A DNA stretch of 64,000 nt from NCBI RefSeq assembly GCF_003288845.1, contig NZ_NHYN01000004.1, forward strand, positions 1 through 64,000, written 5' to 3'. The position numbers and the translations under genes were made by a program. A model generated the notes under the pieces. The model was not told the origin of the DNA and made no database searches. It saw nothing but the letters and a program-made list of their open reading frames with translations. This DNA comes from Helicobacter monodelphidis. Its GTDB lineage: Bacteria; Campylobacterota; Campylobacteria; Campylobacterales; Helicobacteraceae. This document shows, one piece after another, positions 45,384 through 54,603 of this stretch; the stretch's first letter is position 1; each line of letters begins with the position of its first letter.

Positions 45384-47102
45384 ATGTTAGCAAAAATCAA
45401 TCAAGTTAATATTCCTCGTAATGAGTTAACGGAGGTAATTAAAGCTTCCAAACAGGCATTCATGTATGTCATGTTAGCTAGTTTTTTTATTAATCTTTTG
45501 ATGTTGACGCCAACATTGTATATGTTGCAAATGTATGACCGTGTCTTAGCAAGTCGTAGTGTTGAGACTTTATTGATGTTAACAATTGTTGCAGTGTTTT
45601 TCTTTATTGTGATGGGTTGTCTAGAATTTGTGCGTTCGAGGCTTTTAGTGCGTGCGGGTAACCAAATTGATAATCGCTTAAGGAATCGTTTATTTAATCT
45701 TACATTCACTTTTGCAAACTTGCATCCTGGTATGGGTAACACCCAAGCGATGAATGATTTAACACAGGTACGACAATTTATGACAGGAACACCCATTTTT
45801 GCTTTTTTTGACCTTCCATGGGTTTTTATTTATTTAGGTATTTTATTTCTCTTTCACCCCTATTTTGGGTTTTTTGCAATTTTTGCAGGAGCTGTTATTT
45901 TTTCATTAACATTAGTGAATGAGTGGCGAACAAGAAAAGGGCTAGAAGAATCTAATCGTCTTTATCAAATGTCCACTGGCTTTTTAAATAGCAGCTTAAG
46001 AAATGCTGAAGTTGTGGAAGCTATGGGTATGCGTGAACATATCCGCAAACGTTGGATAGAACGTTATATGGATTATCATCAAGTGCAAACAGCAGCAAGT
46101 GATGAGGCGGGAATTTGGACAAATTTGAGTAAATCATTGCGTTTAATGTTCCAATCACTGATTTTAGGTTTAGGGGCGTATCTAGTGATTCAATCAGAAT
46201 TGACGCCCGGAATGATGATTGCGGGTTCTATTGTGATGGGAAGGGCATTAGCTCCAATGGACTTGCTTACAGGAAGTTGGAAGCAATTTATTGCCGCAAG
46301 AGCTGCATATCAGCGTTTAGTTGGTCTTTTAGCAGAGATTCCCGTAACAGAAAAGCCGATGGCTTTGCCTATGCCACAAGGTAATGTAAGTGTTGAAGCC
46401 ATTAGTGTTATTCCGCCAAATTCACGCCAGATTGTTGTCAAAAATGTATCCTTAGAGATTCACTCGGGAGAAATTGTAGGGATTATTGGACCTAGTGCTG
46501 CAGGTAAAAGTTCTTTGGCACGTGTTATGCTTGGAATTTGGAAGCCTTATTTAGGAAAAATTCGCTATGATGGTGCGGATATTGAACATTATGATCGCAT
46601 TGAATTGGGGGAGCATCTTGGATATTTACCGCAAGATATTGAATTATTTGAAGGTAGTATTGCAGAAAATATTGCTCGTTATGGAGAGGTTGACTCAAAA
46701 ATGGTGCTTGATGCTGCAAAAATGGCAGGTGTTCATGATATGATTTTGCAATTTCCTAATGGTTATGATACGCCCATTGGACCGGGTGGAATTGCACTTT
46801 CAGGAGGGCAACGTCAACGTATTGCTCTTGCAAGAGCAATTTATGGGTTTCCTCAATTTATTTTACTCGATGAACCCAATTCTAACCTTGATGATACAGG
46901 GGAACGTGCATTGTTGCAGGCGATTTTAAATCTCAAAGAAAGGGGAATTACTGTTGTGTTGATTACGCATAGAATGGCAGTATTGAATGCAACAGATAAA
47001 ATTGCTTTAATGAAAGATGGCACATTGCAAGGTTATGGACCAAGAGAAGAAATCTTAAAAATGCTTGCTGCCCAAGCACAGCAGAATGCAATTACAAAAT
47101 AG
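45384..47102 (+). CDS. Type I secretion ABC transporter (PrtD type)
   Basis: 572 residues. Six-span exporter domain (about 1-320), then the ATPase: IVGIIGPSAAGKSSLARVML (Walker A), LSGGQRQRIALARAIY (signature) and FILLDEPNSNLDDTG (Walker B). No C39 peptidase domain in front, so it moves unprocessed substrates with C-terminal signals, as PrtD/AprD do. First gene of a four-gene operon. Confidence 0.95.
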   Translation: MLAKINQVNIPRNELTEVIKASKQAFMYVMLASFFINLLMLTPTLYMLQMYDRVLASRSVETLLMLTIVAVFFFIVMGCLEFVRSRLLVRAGNQIDNRLRNRLFNLTFTFANLHPGMGNTQAMNDLTQVRQFMTGTPIFAFFDLPWVFIYLGILFLFHPYFGFFAIFAGAVIFSLTLVNEWRTRKGLEESNRLYQMSTGFLNSSLRNAEVVEAMGMREHIRKRWIERYMDYHQVQTAASDEAGIWTNLSKSLRLMFQSLILGLGAYLVIQSELTPGMMIAGSIVMGRALAPMDLLTGSWKQFIAARAAYQRLVGLLAEIPVTEKPMALPMPQGNVSVEAISVIPPNSRQIVVKNVSLEIHSGEIVGIIGPSAAGKSSLARVMLGIWKPYLGKIRYDGADIEHYDRIELGEHLGYLPQDIELFEGSIAENIARYGEVDSKMVLDAAKMAGVHDMILQFPNGYDTPIGPGGIALSGGQRQRIALARAIYGFPQFILLDEPNSNLDDTGERALLQAILNLKERGITVVLITHRMAVLNATDKIALMKDGTLQGYGPREEILKMLAAQAQQNAITK

Positions 47103-47110
47103 GAAAAAAT

Positions 47111-48457
47111 ATGGGAAAGTATGAATTAGTTCCGTTTCCGCTTGAATGTGAGGAGGGAGAGTTACAATCACTTGATGATCGCCCTTATCGTCGTCTTGCA
47201 GCAATTATTTTAGGAATTTTTGTCTTTATCTTTGGTATTTGGGCGGCTTTTGCACCTTTAGCGAGTGCAGTTCCAGCGGTTGGGCAGGTGAGTGTGCCAG
47301 GAAATAGAAAAATCATTCAGCATTTTGAAGGTGGCATTGTAAGTGAGATTCTTGTTAAAGATGGTGAACATGTACAAGAAAATCAACCTCTAATCCGACT
47401 TGATGAGACACGTTTTAAAGCAGAATTAGAAATTGTTTCTGCACAGTATCTTGAATCTTTAGCTAAGGAAGCACGGTTACTAGCTGAAAGGGATAATTTA
47501 CCTGAAATTGCTTTATCTGAAGAATTACTGCAAAGTCAAGATCCCCTTACAGAACGTTTAATTGTTGCCCAGCAGAGTGAATTTAATGCAAGGCGCAAAT
47601 TATTAGAAGATGATGAAATTGTATCTAAGCAACGCATTGAGCAATTACGCAATCAAAGTAGTGGAATCGAGGCAATTGTTATTAGTAAGCAAGATTTACT
47701 AAATTCGTATATTGAGGAAATTTCTGAGTGGGAAAATTTATATGAGCAGCAATTAATTGATAAATTACGTTTGCGTGATGTTGTGCGCGAGAAAACACGT
47801 TCTGAGGGTGAAATTGCAAGCCAAAAAGCAGAAATTGCAAAAATTGGCGTACAAGTGAGTGAAATTGAAGCACAAATGATTGTAAAGAGGCAGGAGTTTT
47901 TGCGTAGTGTTCTTGCAGAATTAAGTGAAACGCAAAGACGTTTGGCTGAATTGAAGGCAAGAAAAATTACTTTGCAGGATTCATTAGACAGAAGTGAAAT
48001 CCGTTCCCCTGTTGCCGGTATTGTTGTGAATTTGCAAGTTCATACAATCGGTGCTGTTGTTGGATCTGGACGCCCTATTTTGGATATTGTACCTGATGGT
48101 GAAATGCTGATTATTGATGGACGCGTAGCGACACACGAGGTGAATTACATTCATGAGGGAATGTCTGCCGATATACATTTTGCAGGTTTTGCACATGTTC
48201 GTTCATTAAAGGTTGTGAAGGGTACATTATATGAGGTTTCAGCTGATTCTCTGGTTGATGAACGTACGCAAGTTCCTTATTATGCAGTAAAAATTAGAGT
48301 CACCAAGGAGGGTGAAGCAGAATTAAAACGTAATCATTTAGAAATTAAACCTGGTATGCCCGCTGATGCGATGATTGTAACGGGTGAACGTACTCTTTTA
48401 GAATATATTACTCAACCTTTCAGAAATATGTTTATTAGGGGGTTCCGTGAGCAATAA
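47111..48457 (+). CDS. HlyD-family membrane fusion protein (PrtE type)
   Basis: 448 residues. One N-terminal span (about 31-52), then VSVPGNRKIIQHFEGGIVSEILVKDGEHV (lipoyl half; motif given only in part by HFEGGIV), long coiled-coil region (about 95-285) and the closing SRPVAGIVVNL-like SPVAGIVVNLQVHTIGAVV. Bridges the ABC exporter to the TolC-like channel in the periplasm. 8 bp after the ABC gene and overlaps the channel gene by 11 bp. Confidence 0.94.
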   Translation: MGKYELVPFPLECEEGELQSLDDRPYRRLAAIILGIFVFIFGIWAAFAPLASAVPAVGQVSVPGNRKIIQHFEGGIVSEILVKDGEHVQENQPLIRLDETRFKAELEIVSAQYLESLAKEARLLAERDNLPEIALSEELLQSQDPLTERLIVAQQSEFNARRKLLEDDEIVSKQRIEQLRNQSSGIEAIVISKQDLLNSYIEEISEWENLYEQQLIDKLRLRDVVREKTRSEGEIASQKAEIAKIGVQVSEIEAQMIVKRQEFLRSVLAELSETQRRLAELKARKITLQDSLDRSEIRSPVAGIVVNLQVHTIGAVVGSGRPILDIVPDGEMLIIDGRVATHEVNYIHEGMSADIHFAGFAHVRSLKVVKGTLYEVSADSLVDERTQVPYYAVKIRVTKEGEAELKRNHLEIKPGMPADAMIVTGERTLLEYITQPFRNMFIRGFREQ

Positions 48458-49763
48458 GTTTTTTTTGTGGGTGATTTGTACCGCCCACCTTTTTGCAGCA
48501 CCCCAAACAGATATTCTTACACTCTCTAAGGCTTATGAAAAAGCCCTGAAGAATGAATCCCAAATTCTTGCACAGCAGTATCGTACAGAGGCGGCACAAG
48601 AAGGTATTGAGCAGGCTTATGCACAACTTTATCCACAAATTAGAGCCGATATTTCTGTTGGATACAATAAATATCAGCCTAATTATCCTACACCAGAAGT
48701 GAGTGAACCTTACCAGGATATTGGTGTGAGTGCCTATATCCCTGTTTTTCGTCCAGAGCTTTATGTGGGTTTAAGGCAAGCAAAGAATCGCTATGAGGGT
48801 GCTAAATATGAGTATCAACGTTATGCAAATACATTGGGATTGGAGCTTGCAAAGGCATATTTTAATTTTGTACGTGCACAGAAGAATCTTGTTTTGGCAC
48901 GTTCATTAATGGAGGCGAATGAAGCAAAATATAATCAACTTAATAATATGCTAAGAAGTGGTTTAAGTACGCGTATGGACGCGTTAGAATCAAAAGTGGC
49001 TTATGACCAATCAAGGGCAGAATTTCTTGCAGAAGAACAACGTCACCGTGTTGCAAGAATGACTTTAGAGTTTATGATTGGTGAGAAAATCACAGATAAT
49101 CGTATTGCTGAAATTCCTTTAGAAGGGCTGAATCCTGATGCTTTAACAATCGCAGCCTATGATTGGAATCAAGGTTTAGAGTCAAATCCTGATGTTAAGC
49201 TTGCAGAACAGAATTTAAAAGTTACACAAGACGATCTTTCTATTCGTCGCTGGTCGCATTATCCGGTTGCAGATTTTCAAATTTCTGGGCGTAAAACAGA
49301 AACAAAAGATACAAGTTTACGTGAAGATGACTTAAGAGCTTTGTTGGTCTTGAGTGTACCGATTTATCAAGGAGGCTATACACAATCACGGATACGTGAG
49401 GGAATGAAGCTAGAGAGTGCAGCGATCGAAGAATTAAATTATTATAAACGAGAAGCAAAATTAAAATTGGAAAGCTATCTTTCAGAACAAAGATTGATGA
49501 TTGAGTCTGTAAAGGCTATTCGCGAAACAGAATATTCGGCACAACTTTATTTAACAAGCGTGGAGCAGGGTTATGAGCGTGGTTTAAAGAGTTTATTTGA
49601 TTTACTAGAAGCACGTTCTAAGCTTTATCAAGCACGTAGGGATTTAATCGATGCTGTTTATAATTTGGTTGTAAATCAGCTTAGTTTAATGGATGTAACA
49701 GGTACTTTGAGTAGCGAACGTATTTATGAGATTGAGCGTAAATTGAATCTATTGGGGAGTTAG
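48447..49763 (+). CDS. TolC-family outer membrane channel (type I secretion)
   Basis: 438 residues. GTG start at 48447 with AGGGGG before it. Signal peptide about 1-18 (FFLWVICTAHLFAA), then two OEP repeats of helix-strand pattern (LSKAYEKALKNESQI; ATDSLREDDLRALLVLSVPIYQGG region near 290-310). Outer membrane partner of the ABC/HlyD pair. Last gene of the export machine proper. Confidence 0.93.
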   Translation: MSNKFFLWVICTAHLFAAPQTDILTLSKAYEKALKNESQILAQQYRTEAAQEGIEQAYAQLYPQIRADISVGYNKYQPNYPTPEVSEPYQDIGVSAYIPVFRPELYVGLRQAKNRYEGAKYEYQRYANTLGLELAKAYFNFVRAQKNLVLARSLMEANEAKYNQLNNMLRSGLSTRMDALESKVAYDQSRAEFLAEEQRHRVARMTLEFMIGEKITDNRIAEIPLEGLNPDALTIAAYDWNQGLESNPDVKLAEQNLKVTQDDLSIRRWSHYPVADFQISGRKTETKDTSLREDDLRALLVLSVPIYQGGYTQSRIREGMKLESAAIEELNYYKREAKLKLESYLSEQRLMIESVKAIRETEYSAQLYLTSVEQGYERGLKSLFDLLEARSKLYQARRDLIDAVYNLVVNQLSLMDVTGTLSSERIYEIERKLNLLGS

Positions 49764-49765
49764 TT

Positions 49766-50332
49766 TTGAATTCTACTAGTAAAGAGAGAATGCAGGAAGC
49801 TATTGTTTATCATAAAGAGGGAAATTTAGCTGCAGCAAGAGATTTGTATATGGATATTTTAATTGATGATGAGAATAATGCTGATGCTTGGCATTTACTT
49901 GGGTTGATTGAATTGAAAGAGGGGAGAGAAGAGGGTTTTGAAATGATTTTAAAGGCTATTCGGCTTTGTCCGAATTCCCCCCTTTTTTATTCTAATATTG
50001 CCCATCATTATAAGCACTATGGGCAGCATAAAAAAGCCTTAGAACACTTTTTGAATGCCTATGAAATTTCTCCACGTCACACAACCCTTTTTGAAATTGC
50101 TCTCTTATATCAAATGCTTGCATCGAATGAAAAAGCACTGCATTGCTATGAAATTATTTTGGCAACAAATCCCTCGCATTCACAATCACTCAACAATATT
50201 GGTGTAATCTATGCACAAAAAGGAGAATGGAATATTGCACAAGCTTATTTTCAAAAAGCCTTAGATGTGAAGCCAAGTTACGAGGATGCTCTCAAAAATA
50301 TCACTGTCGCTGAACAAAAGCAAAGTGATTAG
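49766..50332 (+). CDS. TPR protein linked to the type I secretion operon
   Basis: 188 residues, TTG start with GGGGAG 6 nt before, 2 bp behind the channel gene. Five or so tetratricopeptide repeats (such as ADAWHLLGLIELKEGREE, SQSLNNIGVIYAQKGEWNIAQAYF). No signal peptide, so cytoplasmic. TPR proteins in such operons may guide or hold a substrate, or modify it with a glycosyltransferase; here no glycosyltransferase is fused. Confidence 0.8.
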   Translation: MNSTSKERMQEAIVYHKEGNLAAARDLYMDILIDDENNADAWHLLGLIELKEGREEGFEMILKAIRLCPNSPLFYSNIAHHYKHYGQHKKALEHFLNAYEISPRHTTLFEIALLYQMLASNEKALHCYEIILATNPSHSQSLNNIGVIYAQKGEWNIAQAYFQKALDVKPSYEDALKNITVAEQKQSD

Positions 50333-50842
50333 GAGTTTACTCTTTATTTAAATCTATGAAATAAATAGCCTACTTTGTGGATTGAGGTTGTTTAGGCAGA
50401 GATATTAATATATTTATAAAATTAAAATAAATATAATTTGGAAGTTTTTGAGGGTAAAAATTTTAGCTTTTAGTTTAGATTCCTCAATATAGAAATATTT
50501 GTAATATTTTTGTAGCTCTGTGTTTCAAAATAAAAATTTGCATATCTATGGTATTTATCTAAAGTGATATAGCTTTGTTAAAATATGGAGAATGGTGTAA
50601 TTGTTTTGTAAGCAAATATTTAGGATGGAAGACAAATCTATAATTAATAATGAGCTTCACAAATAAAAAAGTCTATAAAATATATTTTTGTTAGAGGAGT
50701 TAATTTATTTAAGAATGATACCTATTTATTGATTGGAATATTGTAAGTTTTGTATAGAATATCACAATGTGTTTGCTATTTATTAGTTTATGATATTTTA
50801 AGATACAATTAAGCACTTATTTTACAAATATGAAGGCAATTT
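50333..50842. other. AT-rich gap of 510 bp behind the secretion operon
   Basis: A very AT-rich stretch without a frame worth calling. A 13-residue frame from an ATG at about 50624 (MEDKSIINNELHK) has no support. The place where a substrate gene would be expected is empty; a remnant of one cannot be recognised. Promoter-like TATAGAAT near 50753 lies before the truncated oxidoreductase. Confidence 0.5.
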
Positions 50843-51050
50843 ATGAAATATGATACAATAATTATTGGCTCTGGCTTAGGCGGACTTACTTGCGGGGCCA
50901 CTCTAGCAAAAAATGGTAAAAAAGTATTAGTTTTAGAACAACACAATCTTATTGGGGGTTGTGCGACTTGCTTCAAACGCAAGGGAATGTTGATTGATGC
51001 AGGATTACATGAGCTTGACTGGGGAGATTCACGCACTGATATGAAACGCT
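50843..51050 (+). pseudogene. Truncated FAD/NAD(P)-dependent oxidoreductase
   Basis: N-terminal about 70 residues only: YDTIIIGSGLGGLTCGATLA (dinucleotide-binding GxGxxG), GKKVLVLEQHNLIGGCATCF and DAGLHELDWGDSRTDMKR, as in CrtI/retinol-saturase-like or related amine-oxidase family proteins of about 500 residues. After that the frame runs into DNA that codes on the other strand for the Sel1 protein. The rest of the gene has been deleted. Breakpoint is about 51050 and not exact. Confidence 0.85.
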
Positions 51051-51072
51051 CTGCTGAATTTATCCGTATCCT

Positions 51073-51825
51073 CTATCTGCGTTGGCTATTTCCCTGTGTC
51101 ATATTCCCCCCTTTTTGTGACCCGTCGATACTCCAATATGCATCACAGCCATTGGTGTTACCAAGTTTGCAAGATTTTCCATAAAAATCTTTCGCAATGG
51201 TAATATCCTTTTTAACACCCTGTCCTAGCTCATAGAGTGTGCCTAATTTAAAACAAGACATTGCCCCTTTTTCGCTATTGCAAGATTTCAGATAATATGT
51301 TGCTGCTTGTGTGTAATCCTGTTTTGGATTAATTTTTGGATCAGGATTTGCAAAGAAATTTCCTAAAGCATCACAACCTTCTGGATCGTTTAATTCACAA
51401 GCCCTTGCAAAAAAACCTTTAGCAGAATGATAATTTTGTTGTACGCCTGTTCCATTAGAGTGAAAAACGCCTAAGTAAAAACAAGCTGCTCCTACATTAC
51501 CCTGGCAAGCCCTAAAATAAGCATCAGCGGCAAGTTTCAAATTTTTCTTATTTTTCATTTCTTCTAAATCGCTAGAATATAAGTTCCCTAATGCTCCACA
51601 AGCGGTTGCATTCCCAGCATTACAAGCTGCTTGTGCATAAGCGATTGCATCATCATAATGATGGGACTTATATGCCTCACCCACTTTTTGGAGCATTTGT
51701 TCTGGAGTGAGGGTTAGAGTTGGCTGTTCTGTAGAATTCTCCTCTGGAGAACTACTATAAACAATATCTCCTGGTTCAGTATGGGCTATACCAATCAACA
51801 TTACAAAGATAAGCCATTTTTTCAT
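51073..51825 (-). CDS. Hcp-like Sel1-repeat cysteine-rich protein
   Basis: 250 residues. Signal peptide about 1-16 (WLIFVMLIGIAHTE), then Sel1/TPR-like repeats each with a paired Cys (AQAACNAGNATACGALGNLY, FRACQGNVGAACFYLGVFH, FARACELNDPEGCDALGNF, YLKSCNSEKGAMSCFKLGTLY, YGKSCKLGNTNGCDAYW). This is the Helicobacter cysteine-rich protein (Hcp) pattern; HcpA-like members are secreted and stimulate the host immune response (known). Overlaps the upstream gene by 4 bp (ATGA). Confidence 0.92.
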   Translation of the reverse strand: MKKWLIFVMLIGIAHTEPGDIVYSSSPEENSTEQPTLTLTPEQMLQKVGEAYKSHHYDDAIAYAQAACNAGNATACGALGNLYSSDLEEMKNKKNLKLAADAYFRACQGNVGAACFYLGVFHSNGTGVQQNYHSAKGFFARACELNDPEGCDALGNFFANPDPKINPKQDYTQAATYYLKSCNSEKGAMSCFKLGTLYELGQGVKKDITIAKDFYGKSCKLGNTNGCDAYWSIDGSQKGGNMTQGNSQRR

Positions 51826-53294
51826 TTCTTTCTCTCCCTTAGGATTTTGCGTATTTCTTGTTCAGAAGTAATAAGAATTTCAACACCAATATTATTTTTG
51901 AATCCTTTGATTTCCTCTTTAATCGTGTCCTTATTTCCCCATTCTAGTTTTTCATCAATATAGATTTGTTCAAAACTAAAGTCGCGTAACAAACTTTGTA
52001 GATTGATAATCTTAGGTGCATGTTTTACAACATAATATTTTTCTTTTGCTAAGATCATTACTTTTAGCTCTTTTGTCATCTCAATATTTTCCGAAACAAT
52101 CAAGAAATACTTGCGAACACCCTTTTGTAGTTTGTGACAATAATTATATAAATCTTGGTCAGCACCGTGCAATAAACTTTTATTAAGGCGACTTAAATAT
52201 TGTAACGCAAAATTCACTGCACAAAAGTTTTCTTCAGCCCCATTTTTAAAATGATAGTTTTTGAGTGCGACAGAGTTGACAGAAAATTTCCAGATTTGCT
52301 CATCTAATAATGTGCCACAAATATCCAGCCCATCTTTAATTTTTTTAAAAAAACGATTGAAAGTGCTTTGAAATACAACGCTAAATGCGTCAAAATGTTG
52401 TTTGTAAAAATCCTCCTTAATTTTCTCAAGTTGTTCCAGACTTTTTTTAATACGTTCATGTTCTTTTATACTACTTTGCAAAGCAACCTGTACTTTTTGT
52501 AGCTTTTCTTTATTTTTTGCCTCATCGCCTCTTTTTGTTTCGATTCTTCCTAAGAGCATATTAATTTCACTGCTAAAGCCTTTTTCTTGCCTTGTGAAAA
52601 GAGTAATTTTTTCTTTTCTCCCCTCAATAGCCGAACATAATGCCTGATAATGGCATTGAAATTTTAAAAAATAATCATTAAATAAATTTTCCATATTTAC
52701 ATGTTGATATTTGAGCATCCCCTCATAAGAATTCTCCAGACGTGTTAAAATACCTAAATATTCGGAGAATTTATCGCGTGTGATGGATTTATCTGCAAAC
52801 AAAAGCGTTTCAAGTGTTTTTGCAATAAACCTTTTTAGTTGGTTATAATCAAGTAGTAAAATGTTTGAGTCATGGTTTAATTCATCAATAGCGTTCACTG
52901 CTGTTGCTTCTGAAAAAAAATAGTTTTTTGCTGCTTCAGCGACATTAATTGTTACTGGAACTTCTCGTATTGTTTCATAGTTTGTAGAAGAAAAAATATT
53001 CTGTACCGTCGCAAAACGTGCCTTTTCCTCAAGGGTTTCTAATTCTTCATCACTATTTGTGTGCCAAAAATCACGTTCGCTAACAAGACTGTTTTCGTCA
53101 AAAATTTGGAATTTGGATGCGTGTGCATCTGTAATATATTTATTGTCACCACGAAATTCAACAAACATTCCAATGGCAGGAATCACCCTTTTGTCATGCC
53201 AAGTTTCTTTGTTAAATTCAAATAACATTTTTGAAACGGTCGTCACAACTCCTCTGCCTGTTGCATTTTGAAAGCTTACAATTTTTCCATGCAT
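51822..53294 (-). CDS. Unknown protein with N-terminal cold-shock-like domain and coiled coil
   Basis: 490 residues, no signal or membrane span. The first 60 residues (KIVSFQNATGRGVVTTVSKM, IPAIGMFVEFRGDN) look like a short OB/cold-shock barrel. A helical middle follows with a coiled coil (about 255-310), then a mixed C-terminal region (YYVVKHAPKIINLQSLL, GVEILITSEQEIRK) that may be a small alpha/beta domain. I do not know the family. It stands upstream of and overlaps the Hcp-like gene. Confidence 0.8.
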   Translation of the reverse strand: MHGKIVSFQNATGRGVVTTVSKMLFEFNKETWHDKRVIPAIGMFVEFRGDNKYITDAHASKFQIFDENSLVSERDFWHTNSDEELETLEEKARFATVQNIFSSTNYETIREVPVTINVAEAAKNYFFSEATAVNAIDELNHDSNILLLDYNQLKRFIAKTLETLLFADKSITRDKFSEYLGILTRLENSYEGMLKYQHVNMENLFNDYFLKFQCHYQALCSAIEGRKEKITLFTRQEKGFSSEINMLLGRIETKRGDEAKNKEKLQKVQVALQSSIKEHERIKKSLEQLEKIKEDFYKQHFDAFSVVFQSTFNRFFKKIKDGLDICGTLLDEQIWKFSVNSVALKNYHFKNGAEENFCAVNFALQYLSRLNKSLLHGADQDLYNYCHKLQKGVRKYFLIVSENIEMTKELKVMILAKEKYYVVKHAPKIINLQSLLRDFSFEQIYIDEKLEWGNKDTIKEEIKGFKNNIGVEILITSEQEIRKILRERKK

Positions 53295-53395
53295 GGATTT
53301 TCCTTATTTTTAATTGTGTCGCTATTGTAACAAATTAAAGCTGGAATAAAATTTAAAAAATGAATTCTTGAAAAAATCTTATAAAAAATACTTTA

Positions 53396-53770
53396 TTATT
53401 TTATTTTGATAACACCATCTAAACGATTATGCAAAGATTCTAATATCTCATCATCTGTGTGAATTTCTCTCAGTAATCGCATGTCGCAGACATAATCTTG
53501 TAAAATACTCTGCCATCTATTTAGAGTTGATAGGGGAGTATCGTAGGGAGCAATGATGTATGTCGCTTTTAGATTTAAGGCATAAATTAATTCTATATCT
53601 TTTCTGATTCTTGTTGCAAAGGATATTTCTTGCTTTAAGCATTCTCCTGCAAGCTGGAGTTCCCAATTAAAGGTAATCACACTATTTGGGGGGCTATCTT
53701 GTATTTGTACTGGTGAGTTGATATTAAAAAAGACTGGGGAAGGAATTCCGCTAAATCCAAACATTAACAT
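53396..53770 (-). CDS. Conserved-looking unknown protein
   Basis: 124 residues. MFGFSGIPSPVFFNINSPV and SVITFNWELQLAGECLKQEI open an alpha/beta-looking protein with ATYIIAPYDTPLSTLNRWQ in the middle. AAAGG lies before the ATG and the gene follows the PP0621-like gene by 3 bp. The position at the end of tatB-tatC-queA-rsmG-(PP0621) matches H. pylori HP1065 as I recall, so it is probably a conserved Helicobacter protein of unknown function. Confidence 0.75.
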   Translation of the reverse strand: MLMFGFSGIPSPVFFNINSPVQIQDSPPNSVITFNWELQLAGECLKQEISFATRIRKDIELIYALNLKATYIIAPYDTPLSTLNRWQSILQDYVCDMRLLREIHTDDEILESLHNRLDGVIKIK

Positions 53771-53773
53771 TTT

Positions 53774-53986
53774 TCAACCTTTGCTTTTGGCGCATTCAGG
53801 GGAGCAATAATGGTATCCACCTTTTGCAATTACTTCTCGTTCGCTGACATAAGTACCACATTGTTTACATTCATACATATTATCGCCCTCGAAGCTGTCC
53901 ATTTTTTTTGATCCTATAGTTTTATTGCGCATAAAAAAATAAATAATTCCTGAAATAATAACAACAACTAATAACCATTTAACCAT
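53774..53986 (-). CDS. PP0621-type small membrane protein with zinc-binding tail
   Basis: 70 residues from the ATG at 53986 (AGGAGAG 5 nt before). One N-terminal span (KWLLVVVIISGIIYFFM) and a C-terminal four-cysteine zinc-finger-like motif, YECKQCG and HYCSPEC. Overlaps the rsmG end by 8 bp. Fits the PP0621 family; role unknown. Confidence 0.85.
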   Translation of the reverse strand: MVKWLLVVVIISGIIYFFMRNKTIGSKKMDSFEGDNMYECKQCGTYVSEREVIAKGGYHYCSPECAKSKG

Positions 53987-54593
53987 AATTCTCTCCTTCT
54001 TGATGATACAAATAGAGCATTCGTCCATGCGGATAAAATTTAAAATGATGCGTTTTTGAGTTGTAGGTTTCTTGCATTGCTGATTGTCCTTTGAATAGTA
54101 AAATATCGCGTTGTCGCAGATGAGCAATAAGCTGTAAACAAGTCTGTATGCTACCTACTGCCCTAAATGTAATTAATTTAAAACTATTTGAAAAATTTAA
54201 ATCCTCAATACGTGAATGCTGAATGCTTACATTTTTTAGCCCTGCAGATAAGGTAGCTATCTTTAAAAATGCTACTTTTTTTCCTTTAGATTCAACAAGC
54301 ACAAATGGGATATGAGGAAAGAAAACAGCCCATACAAGGGCGGGAATTCCTGAGCCTGAACCTACATCTAATACTGACTCTAAAGGGGAGATAAAAGAAA
54401 GAGGATACAGGCAGTCAAGGCAGTAGTCCACCCATTCTTCTTGTGTCTGGATGCGACTTAGGCTATGTGTTTGATTCCATTTAAAGAAGTGCTGGCGATA
54501 CTTTTCTAAATGCTCCAATCCTGAATTTATAGTATCTTTAGGGAGTTGAATTTGATATAAAAATTCTTCAATCCGTTTTATATTTTTTAACAT
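53979..54593 (-). CDS. rsmG: 16S rRNA G527 N7-methyltransferase RsmG
   Basis: 204 residues from the ATG at 54593, 10 bp after queA stops; a longer frame to 54668 would lie in queA. Methylates G527 of 16S rRNA. SVLDVGSGSGIPALVWAVFF (SAM site), FVLVESKGKKVAFLK and ITFRAVGSI are RsmG motifs. Loss confers low streptomycin resistance in other bacteria (known). Confidence 0.93.
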   Translation of the reverse strand: MLKNIKRIEEFLYQIQLPKDTINSGLEHLEKYRQHFFKWNQTHSLSRIQTQEEWVDYCLDCLYPLSFISPLESVLDVGSGSGIPALVWAVFFPHIPFVLVESKGKKVAFLKIATLSAGLKNVSIQHSRIEDLNFSNSFKLITFRAVGSIQTCLQLIAHLRQRDILLFKGQSAMQETYNSKTHHFKFYPHGRMLYLYHQEGENYG

Positions 54594-54603
54594 TTTTATT
54601 CTT

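Noticed and set aside
50624-50665. Tiny frame MEDKSIINNELHK in the 510-bp gap
   Set aside because: Too short, no ribosome site, no repeat or neighbour support.
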